Below are positions 47,367 through 55,105 of a stretch of DNA of 64,000 bases, piece by piece (within the stretch, counting starts at the first letter, position 1; the number at the start of each line of letters is the position of its first letter). The notes below the pieces were generated by a model. That model made no database searches and was not told the origin of the DNA. It saw only the letters and a list, made by a program, of their open reading frames with translations. Location: contig NZ_QDAH01000004.1 of assembly GCF_003075415.1 (NCBI RefSeq), positions 1-64,000 on the forward strand, given 5' to 3'. Source of the DNA: Microvirga sp. KLBC 81 (lineage in GTDB: Bacteria > Pseudomonadota > Alphaproteobacteria > Rhizobiales > Beijerinckiaceae). A program made the translations under genes and the position numbers.

Positions 47367-48866
47367 TCAAGAAAGAGGCACGTCCATGGTGCAGACAACG
47401 CCGGTCGGCTCATAGTGAAGGTGCACGACACCATTCAACTCCCGGGCCAGCCCGTCCTGAATCAGGCGCGAACCGAAGCCCTTCCGGGCGGGGGGCTTTA
47501 CAGGAGGTCCGCCGCGCTCCTCCCATCGCATGATCAGGCGCTGCCCGGACGAAGCTGTGGGAGTTGACCAGGAAATACGGATCTGTCCGGATGAATTGCT
47601 CAAGGCACCGTATTTGTGGGCATTGGTGAAAAGCTCATGCAGGGTCATGGACAGGCTGAGGGCCATCGGCGGCGAAACGCGCAGATCGGGCCCTTCGATG
47701 GCAATGCGCATGCACTCCGTCGCATTGGCCCGGTGGGCGGCGCATGCTTCGGCTAAAACATCCGAGAGGTTTGCGCCTTCCCAATTCTCCCGCGTGAGAA
47801 CGTCATGGCCGCGCGCAAGGGCGAACAGGCGCGCCTCGAAGGCGTTGCGGGCGGCTCGAAGATCATCGTCAACATGCGAGCCCAGCCGGCTGAAGCTTTG
47901 GGCCGCCAGGGATTGAACGGTCGCAAGCGTGTTCTTCACGCGATGGTTGAGTTCGTTGACCAGAAGCCGCAGATGCTCTTCGGCACGCTTGTGATCGGTG
48001 ATGTCGATCTGAAGACCATCCCACACATAGCTGCCATTCGCCAGCTGGCGCGGCGTTACAACCAGACGATGCCAGCGAACCTCCCCGGTCCTCCCATGGC
48101 GCATCTCGAATTCCATATCGAACGCCTTGTGCTCGCGAACGGCCTCAACCTCCTTGGCCAGCATTCGATCCCGATATTGAGGTAAGACAAGCTCATAAAG
48201 GAGGGAAAGATTGGCCTGCACCTCTTCGGCGGGAATGCCGTTGAGCCGCTCGCAAGTCTTGGAGATGTAGAGGAGCTTTCGGTCTCGATAATCCGCTGCG
48301 TCGTCGATTTGGTAGACCATGCAGGCCGGCACGTTATCGGCGAGAGAGGTGAGGCGGGCCTGGCTTTCGCGGAGTTCGATCTCTGCTCGGCGGCGTTCCG
48401 TCCAATCGCGAAAGCTGATGCCAAGGCCTCCGTTGTAAGGGAAGACGTGGACCTCCAGGAAACGTCCGGGAACTCCAACCGCATCCGTCTCGAAGGAGGT
48501 TGCGATTCCGGTGGCCGCAACCTCTTCGTAGCGTCGTCTCAGCTCCGTCCCGACCGAACTGGGAAAAACGTCCCAGATCATCCGCCCCAGCATCTCTCCC
48601 CGGCCAGTGCCGAAATAGACCTCCGCGGCACGGTTGATGTACGAAAAGCGCCACTCTCGATCGAGAGAGTAAAAGGCGTCGCCAATCCCTTCGAGGAGTT
48701 CGGAAAGCCGTGCCCCAATCCGTGCTTGGACCGATCGATCCATGGTCTGCAGAAGCACCTCCTCCATCGATCCCTGAGAGTTCCGGTGAGCATTCGGAAT
48801 CACGAGGTCGCCGGAAAACTCCTGCAAGCTGTCGAGGGTTGAAAGTGGTGAGGGTGGCGGGTTCAT
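47367..48866 (-). CDS. PAS-domain HWE-family histidine kinase
   Basis: Soluble kinase of about 499 residues. Two PAS domains: DAFYSLDREWRFSYINRAAE (about 60-170) and a second with NGIPAEEVQANLSLLYELVL and VRWHRLVVTPRQLANGSYVW, then a short coiled coil. The kinase part has phosphoacceptor His in VNELNHRVKNTLATVQSLAA, N-box MTLHELFTNAHKYGALSNSS and the HWE Trp-x-Glu in LIMRWEERGGPPV, ending with GFGSRLIQDGLARELNGVVH. No response regulator adjacent. The start at 48866 lacks a ribosome site. Second HWE kinase in the window, similar in kinase domain to the one at 28235-30616. Confidence 0.9.
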   Translation of the reverse strand: MNPPPSPLSTLDSLQEFSGDLVIPNAHRNSQGSMEEVLLQTMDRSVQARIGARLSELLEGIGDAFYSLDREWRFSYINRAAEVYFGTGRGEMLGRMIWDVFPSSVGTELRRRYEEVAATGIATSFETDAVGVPGRFLEVHVFPYNGGLGISFRDWTERRRAEIELRESQARLTSLADNVPACMVYQIDDAADYRDRKLLYISKTCERLNGIPAEEVQANLSLLYELVLPQYRDRMLAKEVEAVREHKAFDMEFEMRHGRTGEVRWHRLVVTPRQLANGSYVWDGLQIDITDHKRAEEHLRLLVNELNHRVKNTLATVQSLAAQSFSRLGSHVDDDLRAARNAFEARLFALARGHDVLTRENWEGANLSDVLAEACAAHRANATECMRIAIEGPDLRVSPPMALSLSMTLHELFTNAHKYGALSNSSGQIRISWSTPTASSGQRLIMRWEERGGPPVKPPARKGFGSRLIQDGLARELNGVVHLHYEPTGVVCTMDVPLS

Positions 48867-49016
48867 ATCATGAAATATAATAATATTGCTTTGAGAGCGC
48901 AATCCTTGAACCTGCCTCAAGTTCTCCTAGAAACATGATGTTGAGCAAAGTCTAGATGGAAGGAAGATTATCCGGAGTCGCCTTCGGAAAAGCTCTCGGA
49001 TTCATATCGAGCAGTT

Positions 49017-49175
49017 TCAGCTTTTGGGTGCACTGAAAGCCTCTGCCGCGCAGACCAGGGTGAATAGAGCGATCACGCCTGCCAATTCTGCGACGTTCAC
49101 GATGATCGCTGAAGGATCGAGGACGTAGAAAAGCGCGCCCATTGCGAGCGCGATGATGGTAGCCCAAGCGAGCAT
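49017..49175 (-). CDS. 52-residue two-helix membrane protein (putative)
   Basis: The frame starts at ATG 49175 after a GGGAGAAGG ribosome site and ends with TGA at 49019-49017. The product has two hydrophobic stretches, MLAWATIIALAMGALFYVLD and VAELAGVIALFTLVCAAEAF, separated by a short polar turn, and a short tail SAPKS. A competing longer frame on the same strand is Arg-rich and not membrane-like. Unknown function; a small bitopic or hairpin membrane protein. It sits between the kinase gene and the divergent exonuclease/phosphatase-family gene. Confidence 0.5.
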   Translation of the reverse strand: MLAWATIIALAMGALFYVLDPSAIIVNVAELAGVIALFTLVCAAEAFSAPKS

Positions 49176-49407
49176 GGGCCTTCTCCCGGCATATTCTTGT
49201 GCGCCTCACTAACTCGAAAGAGGCAAAGAAGTTCCTAATACTCCGAAAATTTTTCTCTCGTGGCCCATGGTCGGCCCGACTGCGTTAGGTGTGACGGAAC
49301 CAATGGCGGGAGCGAGAGCCTTGCGCCCTTTGATCGACCGAAGCGTGCAAAATCTTCCTTGTCCGGAAATACCTCTTCTGCAGGAGGCACGCCGCTCGAC
49401 GCATGAC

Positions 49408-50346
49408 ATGACGGCTCACCGTGAATTCATGGATCGTATCGAGGCTCTTCACGTCATCGAAGCCCAGCCTCCGGGAAAGAAACAGTCAGTTCCAAGGAGG
49501 TTGCGCATCGCCGCCTTGAATGCCGAGCGACTGACACGGCCCGAAGCGGTCAGGCACCTGATCGAGAAGACAGGCGCTCACGTCGCGCTTTTGAGCGAAG
49601 TGGATGTGGGCATGGCCCGTTCCGGCAATAGCCACACGATCCGCGATCTCACCGGCTCCCCGGGGTGGGGCTATCTCTACGGGGTCGAGTTCATCGAACT
49701 CGACCTGGGTGATGAAAAAGAAATGCGCCGCCATGCAGGCGAGCGAAATGCGTGCAGTCTTCATGGCAATGCCATTGTGAGCGGCCTCGCCTTCGAACAG
49801 CCTCACGTGATCCCGCTCGAAGAGAGCGGATTGTGGTTCAAGGGAATCGAAGGTGCTCAAAGACGGATCGGCGGAAGGATTGCCGTTGCCGCACGCTTGG
49901 CCGATGCACCGCGTCCCTTGTGGATCGTGAGCCTGCATCTCGAAAGCAAGACGGATCCAGCGGATCGCCGGGTGCAGGTTCGGAACCTATTGTCCGCTCT
50001 TGAAAAGCTGATGCCGAACGAGGCCTGCATCATAGGCGGAGATTTCAACTCCAAGGCGCTGCCGAATGGCGAGGGAGAACGGCATCTGCTGCTGGAGCAG
50101 CCGGAACGATACGAACCATTCTTTGCAGATCTTCGCGATGCAGGATTTTCATGGGCGGCTGCGAATCTTGCCTCTCCGACTCAGCGCGATGGTCCGTCGA
50201 AGAAGCATCCCAGGCCTTTCGGCAAGCTCGACTGGTTCTTCGTGCGGGGCATTGCGGCAGAAGACCCGCAGGTCATCCCCGCCCTGGATTCACAAGGACA
50301 GGCGATTTCCGATCACGAAATGATCATCGTGGACCTCCAGTTCTGA
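49408..50346 (+). CDS. Endonuclease/exonuclease/phosphatase family protein
   Basis: Metal-dependent phosphoesterase of about 312 residues. EEP motifs: LRIAALNAERL (metal Asn/Glu), HVALLSEVDVGMARSGN, GNAIVSG, WIVSLHLESKTDPADRRVQ (catalytic His), CIIGGDFNSKALP (DFN), FGKLDWFFVRG and ISDHEMIIVDL (terminal SDH). Substrate unknown; nuclease, lipid phosphatase and sphingomyelinase-like activities share this fold. No signal peptide. The start is uncertain: 49408 is used because the conserved region begins soon after, but the frame is open to 49267. Confidence 0.8.
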   Translation: MTAHREFMDRIEALHVIEAQPPGKKQSVPRRLRIAALNAERLTRPEAVRHLIEKTGAHVALLSEVDVGMARSGNSHTIRDLTGSPGWGYLYGVEFIELDLGDEKEMRRHAGERNACSLHGNAIVSGLAFEQPHVIPLEESGLWFKGIEGAQRRIGGRIAVAARLADAPRPLWIVSLHLESKTDPADRRVQVRNLLSALEKLMPNEACIIGGDFNSKALPNGEGERHLLLEQPERYEPFFADLRDAGFSWAAANLASPTQRDGPSKKHPRPFGKLDWFFVRGIAAEDPQVIPALDSQGQAISDHEMIIVDLQF

Positions 50347-50378
50347 GCGGTCATCCGAGCCATCCCTCAAAATCCCGC

Positions 50379-50407
50379 TTGACAGCGCACCGCTGATAGG
50401 GTACAAA
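50379..50407 (+). promoter_or_regulatory. Sigma-70-type promoter for candidate sRNA
   Basis: Perfect -35 TTGACA (50379-50384), 17-base spacer and a -10-like TACAAA (50402-50407). The expected start is near 50414, upstream of two hairpins and a terminator. It lies 33 bases after the preceding gene and drives the plus strand toward the GTA-like cluster. Confidence 0.6.
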
Positions 50408-50413
50408 ACGTGA

Positions 50414-50497
50414 ACACTGACGAAGTGTGAATGAAACCCGCCCGGCTTCATTGTGATAAATGACCTCCACCGCTCAAGCGCCGCTTGGGCGGTTTTT
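50414..50497 (+). ncRNA. Candidate small RNA of about 84 nt
   Basis: No open frame. Hairpin 1: ACACT/AGTGT (50414-50418 with 50424-50428, loop GACGA). Hairpin 2: ATGAAACC/GGCTTCAT (50431-50438 with 50444-50451, one mismatch, loop CGCCC). Then a single-stranded stretch TGATAAATGACCTCCAC containing ACCTCC, complementary to a Shine-Dalgarno sequence, and finally the terminator hairpin with five T. Promoter, folded body, anti-SD motif and terminator together resemble trans-acting alphaproteobacterial sRNAs; I cannot name the family. Confidence 0.55.
50470..50497 (+). terminator. Rho-independent terminator upstream of GTA cluster
   Basis: CCGCTCAAGCG (50470-50480) pairs with CGCTTGGGCGG (50482-50492), with the inner base pairs opened to form the loop, and is followed by TTTTT. 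It closes the candidate sRNA and would also stop read-through from the upstream gene into the GTA genes. Confidence 0.9.
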
Positions 50498-50507
50498 CGT
50501 TGGGCTC

Positions 50508-50702
50508 CAGCATCGGCCCCAAAAGTGGACTTGCACTTTTGGGATCCATCCGATGCTTTCTCCTTCAATGAGAGCATCGTTGAAAGCGGACCTTCGGTTC
50601 CGCACGATGCTCTCGATGCTCCCTGTTCGAGCGGGGCATCGTTCGCCGCAGACCGGAGGTCTGCGCCAGTGAAAAAACCGGGCCCACTTTTCGCATGATG
50701 TG
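50508..50702. repeat. Palindromic repeat, family A (copy A4, extended)
   Basis: Contains AGCATCGGCCCCAAAAGTGG, GCACTTTTGGGATCC, CGATGCTTTCTCCTTCAATG, GAGCATCGT, CGGACCTTCGGTTCCGCACG, ATGCTC twice, and ends CCGGGCCCACTTTTCGCATG. Compared with A1 the order of modules is inverted. It ends two bases before the annotated TerS start, so it must form the leader of the GTA mRNA if transcription begins upstream. Confidence 0.85.
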
Positions 50703-50704
50703 CC

Positions 50705-51253
50705 ATGTATCCCAGAACCGAGGTTCCCGACGAGAAGCGGCAGCAGGCCTATCTCTATTACGCAGGTCATCCGAAGCTCACTTTGAACGACATCGCCGCC
50801 TATCTCGGCGTGAGCTTGAGTTCCTTCGTTCGCCTGAGGCAGCGTTGGGACTGGCCGCCGCGTCATGCGGCGCTCGCTCAGAACGAGTTGAGCAAGGCTG
50901 CGAAGGATCCGACCGATATTCTTGCCGGGAGCACGGCAGCGGCGACGTCCCTGCGCGAAGCGGCGCGCTCCCTGGCGCGGGCCACCCGGTCGCAGATCAA
51001 CGCTCTCATGGAGCAGCAACGCAGCGGGTGCATCGACGATCACGACCGGACCGCCCGGACACTGGCCTCCTATGCCAAGACGTTGACGACAGCGCGGGCG
51101 CTCCTGGAGCAGGAAGGTTCAAGGCTCGATGAGACCGAGCATCAAGATGAGACGCCCCGCAGCCTCCATGAACTCCGTGACGAGCTTGCTCGCCATCTTG
51201 AGCGGGTTATCGCGGAGGAGGAGGCTCGCGGAAGCGACGGCCTCCTTATCTAA
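50705..51253 (+). CDS. GTA small terminase-like protein (g1 position)
   Basis: 182-residue protein at the head of the GTA-type cluster. The N terminus has a helix-turn-helix-like segment (LTLNDIAAYLGVSLSSFVRL) with RQRWDWPPRHAALAQNEL, followed by Ala-rich helices (DILAGSTAAATSLREAARSL) and an acidic tail. In Rhodobacter capsulatus the equivalent position is g1, reported as the small terminase that delivers DNA to TerL; the DNA-binding motif, helical body and position support the same role here. It overlaps the large terminase start by up to 86 bases. Assignment is by position and architecture. Confidence 0.7.
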   Translation: MYPRTEVPDEKRQQAYLYYAGHPKLTLNDIAAYLGVSLSSFVRLRQRWDWPPRHAALAQNELSKAAKDPTDILAGSTAAATSLREAARSLARATRSQINALMEQQRSGCIDDHDRTARTLASYAKTLTTARALLEQEGSRLDETEHQDETPRSLHELRDELARHLERVIAEEEARGSDGLLI

Positions 51254-52514
51254 AACCGAACTCGAACAGCTACTTCGCTATTGGCCGATCCGCTGCCGCC
51301 CCGAGCAGCGTCTGCCGGGCTTGAGCCGGCGTCATGATCCCTGGACGCTCTGGCTCATGCTGGGCGGGCGAGGGGCGGGAAAGACCCGCACCGGCTCCGA
51401 ATGGATACGCGGCATCGCTCTTGGCGAGCCGGATTTTACTGACGCTCCGATGCGGCGCATTGCACTGATCGGAGAAACATTTTCGGATGCGCGCAACGTG
51501 ATGGTGGAGGGACCGGCCGGCATTCTTTCCGTCCATGCCCGTCATGAACGGCCGACCTGGTCGCCGTCCCTGCGCAAGCTCGAATGGCCCAACGGCGCGG
51601 TGGCGCATGTGTTCTCCGCCGAGGATCCGGACTCTCTCCGCGGTCCTCAATTCGAGGCTGCGTGGGCGGATGAACTCGCCAAGTGGAAGCACGTGGAGGA
51701 AACCTGGGACATGCTGCAGTTCGGATTGCGCCTAGGAGTACATCCGCGCCAGATGGTAACGACCACGCCAAGGCCCATTCCGTTGCTGAAGCGCTTTCTC
51801 GCCGATCCTTCAGTGGCGGTCTCCCGCGCCCGGACATCGGACAATGCGGCCAACCTCGCGCCCGCCTTCCTGGAAGCTGTTGTCGGGCGTTATGCCGGCA
51901 CGCGGCTCGGACGGCAGGAGCTTGATGGCGACATCATCGAGGATCGCCCCGATGCGCTCTGGACCCGCGACATGATCGAGATGAGCCGGGTCGATGGCGT
52001 GCCGCCGCTCATGCGCATCGTCGTTGCCGTCGATCCGCCTGCGTCCTCATCGAAGCGCGCGGATGCCTGCGGCATCGTTGCGGCGGGCTTGGATGAGGGT
52101 GGCACGGCTTATGTGCTGGAGGATGCGACGGCATCCGGCCTCAAGCCGCCGGAATGGGCGGCCAAGGCGGTCGCTCTCTACCGGCGGCTTGAGGCCGACG
52201 CCTTGATCGTCGAAACGAACCAGGGCGGCGAGATGGCGACCAGCGTGATCCGTGAGGTCGACCCTGCCGTGCCGGTGATGAGCGTGCGCGCCATGCGCGG
52301 AAAGTATCTGCGTGCGGAGCCCGTCTCGGTTCTTTATGCGCAGGGCCGCGTGCGCCATGTGGGGGCGTTACCTGAGCTCGAAGATGAACTCTGCGATTTC
52401 GGGCCCGGTGGACTCACGTCAGGCCGTTCGCCCGACCGCATGGATGCGCTCGTCTGGGCGCTCACCGAACTGATGCTGCGAGACGGACGAGAGCCGCGTG
52501 TGCGGATGCTATAG
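51168..52514 (+). CDS. GTA large terminase subunit (TerL, g2)
   Basis: Packaging motor ATPase-nuclease. Walker A LGGRGAGKTRTGSEW, Walker B-like FEAAWADELAKWKH, coupling motif QMVTTTPRPIPLLKRFLAD, and the RNase H-like nuclease with MRIVVAVDPPASSSKRADAC, DALIVETNQGGEMATSVIRE and a terminal SPDRMDALVWALTELML. Length from MNSVTSLL at 51168 is 448 residues, usual for GTA TerL. The reading frame extends to 51129, and no strong ribosome site marks either start. Motor residues are intact, so packaging is plausible. Confidence 0.9.
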   Translation: MNSVTSLLAILSGLSRRRRLAEATASLSKTELEQLLRYWPIRCRPEQRLPGLSRRHDPWTLWLMLGGRGAGKTRTGSEWIRGIALGEPDFTDAPMRRIALIGETFSDARNVMVEGPAGILSVHARHERPTWSPSLRKLEWPNGAVAHVFSAEDPDSLRGPQFEAAWADELAKWKHVEETWDMLQFGLRLGVHPRQMVTTTPRPIPLLKRFLADPSVAVSRARTSDNAANLAPAFLEAVVGRYAGTRLGRQELDGDIIEDRPDALWTRDMIEMSRVDGVPPLMRIVVAVDPPASSSKRADACGIVAAGLDEGGTAYVLEDATASGLKPPEWAAKAVALYRRLEADALIVETNQGGEMATSVIREVDPAVPVMSVRAMRGKYLRAEPVSVLYAQGRVRHVGALPELEDELCDFGPGGLTSGRSPDRMDALVWALTELMLRDGREPRVRML

Positions 52515-52654
52515 CCTTCCGGTTTCAGCCCGTTCGCTTTGCGTCGAGGGCTTTTCGATTCACAAGCGGTCCAAGAGGATCTAGACTTCGTGCGTCGTAA
52601 CCAGTGCAGCGCTGGCCTGATGCCAGTCATATCAGCCTCCCCAAGGAGGTCACC

Positions 52655-52966
52655 ATGTACGCACGACTGACGACGTTTCGCGTAAAGCCCGACAAGATGG
52701 ACGAGCTGCTCCGCTGGCGTAAGGAGAACGAGGCTGCGATCTATGCCCAAACGGGCCTCCAGGAATGGATCGGGCTCATGGATGATGACGGGGAAGTCTT
52801 CGTTCTCTCTCTCTTCGACAATGAGCAGGCTGCCCGTGATTCCATGCCGCATGTCTGGGCTCTCTGGGAGCAGATGGCGCCCATGCTCCAAGGTACGCCG
52901 TCGGCAAGATTTCTCGACGTGATGGCCGCGAAAAGCTTCGCTACGCGGGGAGCGCCCATGGCCTGA
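52655..52966 (+). CDS. ABM-fold (antibiotic biosynthesis monooxygenase-like) protein inserted in GTA cluster
   Basis: 103-residue ferredoxin-like protein: YARLTTFRVKPDKMDELLRW, LQEWIGLMDDDGEVFVLSLF and MPHVWALWEQMAPMLQ. The pattern fits small ABM/DUF-type dimeric barrels that often act as monooxygenases or stress proteins. It has its own strong AAGGAGG site. It lies between TerL and portal, where canonical GTA clusters have nothing, separated by 140 and 154 bases from them. Not a recognisable phage protein; probably a cargo gene with separate function. Confidence 0.7.
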   Translation: MYARLTTFRVKPDKMDELLRWRKENEAAIYAQTGLQEWIGLMDDDGEVFVLSLFDNEQAARDSMPHVWALWEQMAPMLQGTPSARFLDVMAAKSFATRGAPMA

Positions 52967-53120
52967 CCCTTCCCGGTATTCTCCGGGCGTGGGAAGGCTC
53001 GCTGTCTTCGGAGGCTATTCCGGCACAAACCCGCTCGGCCGTTCTGCAACCGGACGCGCGACGCCCATGGATGTCGCGCGCACTCGCCTTTGTCCTCATG
53101 CCTAAGGGCAGGAGCTTTTC

Positions 53121-54314
53121 ATGCTGACCAAATTGACCCGCTGGTTTCAGGCGCCGCCTGAAGCCAAGGCTTCGCGCGCGCATTCGGCCGTTGCGTTCTA
53201 TTTCGACGGACGCGCTGTCTGGACGCCACGCGACTACACAGCGCTCGCTCGCGAAGGCTTCCAGAAGAATGCCATCGTTCACCGTGCGGTGCGGCTCGTG
53301 GCCGAGGCGGCGGCGTCTCTGCCTCTTACGTTGAAACAGGGGGAGCGCGATCTCGCGGCCCATCCGGTGCTGACGCTGCTTGCACGTCCGAATGCCCGTG
53401 AGGGCGGGCAGCGCTTTCTGGAAAGCGCCTATGGACATCTCATGGTGTCGGGCAATGCCTATGTGGAGGCCGTCGGCGTCGATGGGGCGCCTGCGGAACT
53501 CTACGTTCTACGGCCTGACCGGATGCGCGTTGTGCCAGGTTCCGATGGGTGGCCCGCTGCGTATGAATACACGGTCGGAACGGAAACGGTGCGCTTTGCG
53601 ATCGGGCAGGGGGAGGCGGTTTCGCCGATCCTGCACCTGACGCTCTTTCATCCGGCTGACGATCATTATGGTCTCTCGCCGATGGAAGCCGCGGCGGCTG
53701 CCCTCGACATTCACAACGCGGCGGGCGCCTGGAACAAGGCGCTCCTCGACAACGCAGCCCGGCCATCCGGCGCGCTCGTCGTCGGCGGAGCGACTCTGAC
53801 CGATGCGCAGTTCGACCGGTTGAAGAGCGAGTTGGAAGAGAATTATCAGGGCGCCTCCAATGCGGGCCGTCCGCTGCTTCTCGAAGGCGGGCTCGATTGG
53901 AAGCCACTGTCCCTTTCGCCGAAGGACATGGACTTCGTGGAAGCGAAAGCGGCGGCCGCACGAGAAATTGCACTCGCCTTCGGTGTGCCGCCGTTGTTGT
54001 TGGGTCTTCCGGGCGACAACACCCACGCCAATTATGCGGAAGCGAACCGCGCCTTCTATCGTCAGACCGTGATCCCCCTCGTGAAGCGTACGATGGAAGC
54101 CTTCGCGCAATGGCTCTCGCCCGGCTTTGGCGAGGTGCTGCATCTCGAACCCGATCTCGATGCCATTGAGGCGCTGGCCGACGAGCGTGAAAGCCTCTGG
54201 CGCCGCATATCGTCTGCCTCGTTCCTGACCGATGACGAGAAGCGCGAGGCGGTGGGTTACGGGCGTGGTGCTGTTGTTCGTGCAGGCAGGGGAAAGCAGA
54301 GGAGAACAGCTTAA
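53121..54314 (+). CDS. GTA portal protein (HK97 family, g3)
   Basis: Twelve-fold ring protein through which DNA enters the capsid. 397 residues: YTALAREGFQKNAIVHRAVR, PVLTLLARPNAREGGQRFLE, HLMVSGNAYVEAVGVDGAPA, LYVLRPDRMRVVPGSDGWPA, HLTLFHPADDHYGLSPMEAA, NAARPSGALVVGGATLTDAQ and GVPPLLLGLPGDNTHANYAE are all HK97 portal blocks. Start at 53121 follows AGGAG. The C terminus is basic (GRGAVVRAGRGKQRRTA). Followed by 444 bases of repeats before the next GTA gene. Confidence 0.92.
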   Translation: MLTKLTRWFQAPPEAKASRAHSAVAFYFDGRAVWTPRDYTALAREGFQKNAIVHRAVRLVAEAAASLPLTLKQGERDLAAHPVLTLLARPNAREGGQRFLESAYGHLMVSGNAYVEAVGVDGAPAELYVLRPDRMRVVPGSDGWPAAYEYTVGTETVRFAIGQGEAVSPILHLTLFHPADDHYGLSPMEAAAAALDIHNAAGAWNKALLDNAARPSGALVVGGATLTDAQFDRLKSELEENYQGASNAGRPLLLEGGLDWKPLSLSPKDMDFVEAKAAAAREIALAFGVPPLLLGLPGDNTHANYAEANRAFYRQTVIPLVKRTMEAFAQWLSPGFGEVLHLEPDLDAIEALADERESLWRRISSASFLTDDEKREAVGYGRGAVVRAGRGKQRRTA

Positions 54315-54364
54315 GGGTCATGTCGGACGGCGTCAGCCGATACGGAATGACGCATTGCCCTCCC

Positions 54365-54453
54365 CGTCATCACCGGCCTTGTGCCGGTGATCCCGATTGC
54401 GTGAATGTTGCGCTCTTCGGATCGGGATGGCCGGGACAAGCCCGGCCATGACG
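54365..54453. repeat. Palindromic repeat, family C (copy C3)
   Basis: Starts CGTCATCACCGGCCTTGTGC, hairpin CACCGGC/GCCGGTG, then GATCCCGATTGCGTGAATGT, and ends ATGGCCGGGACAAGCCCGGC followed by CATGACG. Occupies the left half of the 444-base gap between portal and the g3.5-like gene. Confidence 0.7.
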
Positions 54454-54540
54454 AGAGAGGTGTCTGTCAACCGTCCCGGAGTTGCGCGGCGCGTCGTGCG
54501 GGGCGACGAGCCTCTCATCGCCTCGTTCATCTGTCTCCTA

Positions 54541-54700
54541 CAGCATCGGACGTGAAAAGTGGATTTGCACTTTTGGGACCCATCCAATGCTTTCTCCTTC
54601 AATGAGGGCATCGTTCAGGCGGAAAACCGGATCCACTTTTCGCTGACGCGGCCCTTCGGGTCACTGATGCGGACCTCCGGTTCCGCACGAGGCTCTGAAG
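54541..54700. repeat. Palindromic repeat, family A (copy A5)
   Basis: CAGCATCGGACGTGAAAAGT, GGATTTGCACTTTTGGGACC, AATGCTTTCTCCTTCAATGA, GGGCATCGTTCAGGCGGAAA, ACCGGATCCACTTTTCGCTG, then ACGCGGCCCTTCGGGTCACT and CCGGTTCCGCACGAGGCTCT. Same module order as A4, which lies 4 kb upstream. Together with C3 it fills the portal/g3.5 gap. Confidence 0.87.
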
Positions 54701-54758
54701 GTTCATCAGCAAAACCTCAAACTTGAGTGAGTGGGGGCATATTGCGTAGGAACAAATC

Positions 54759-54959
54759 ATGAACATTTTCGAAAGGGTCGCCGAAGCCGTCATCAGCCGC
54801 GGCGATCTTGCCCATCTCGCCCTCTTCGTTTGGGCGAGCGGGGCCTCCGCTTTGCTTGCCATGACTCTGCGCGATCTGTTCGCGGCCAACCGCCGGTTCG
54901 ACGAGTTCGTACGCGAGCTGTCCCTCTTCAACCGCCGTCACACGGGAGATCCTTCATGA
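54759..54959 (+). CDS. Small membrane protein at GTA g3.5 position
   Basis: 66-residue protein with one membrane helix (LAHLALFVWASGASALLAMT) and a C-terminal polar helix LRDLFAANRRFDEFVRELSL. RcGTA also has a small gene, g3.5, between portal and protease; the ANRRFDEFVREL tail recurs, to my recollection, in Rhizobiales homologues annotated at this position. Role unknown, perhaps a membrane assembly factor. ATGA overlap with the following 49-residue gene couples the two. Confidence 0.7.
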   Translation: MNIFERVAEAVISRGDLAHLALFVWASGASALLAMTLRDLFAANRRFDEFVRELSLFNRRHTGDPS

Positions 54960-55105
54960 ACCGCACCTTGCCCCGCCCTGCCCGGAAGCCGAAAGCCGTG
55001 CGGAATGGGCAGAGCCGCGCCTCGCTCGTGTTCCGCGACTTCGTACGCCAACTCGAGAAGCTCGATGCGAAGCCGGAAAAGCCTCCGCGTGGAGTGCGAG
55101 CATGA
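54956..55105 (+). CDS. 49-residue basic protein between g3.5 and protease
   Basis: Begins in the ATGA overlap at 54956 and ends in another ATGA overlap with the protease start at 55102. The product, MNRTLPRPARKPKAVRNGQS then RASLVFRDFVRQLEKLDAKP and a short tail, is strongly basic with one amphipathic helix (FRDFVRQLEKL). Two ATGA junctions argue strongly for real, coupled translation although it is very short. Function unknown; a scaffold or DNA-binding assistant in prohead assembly would suit its position and charge but is speculation. Confidence 0.7.
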   Translation: MNRTLPRPARKPKAVRNGQSRASLVFRDFVRQLEKLDAKPEKPPRGVRA

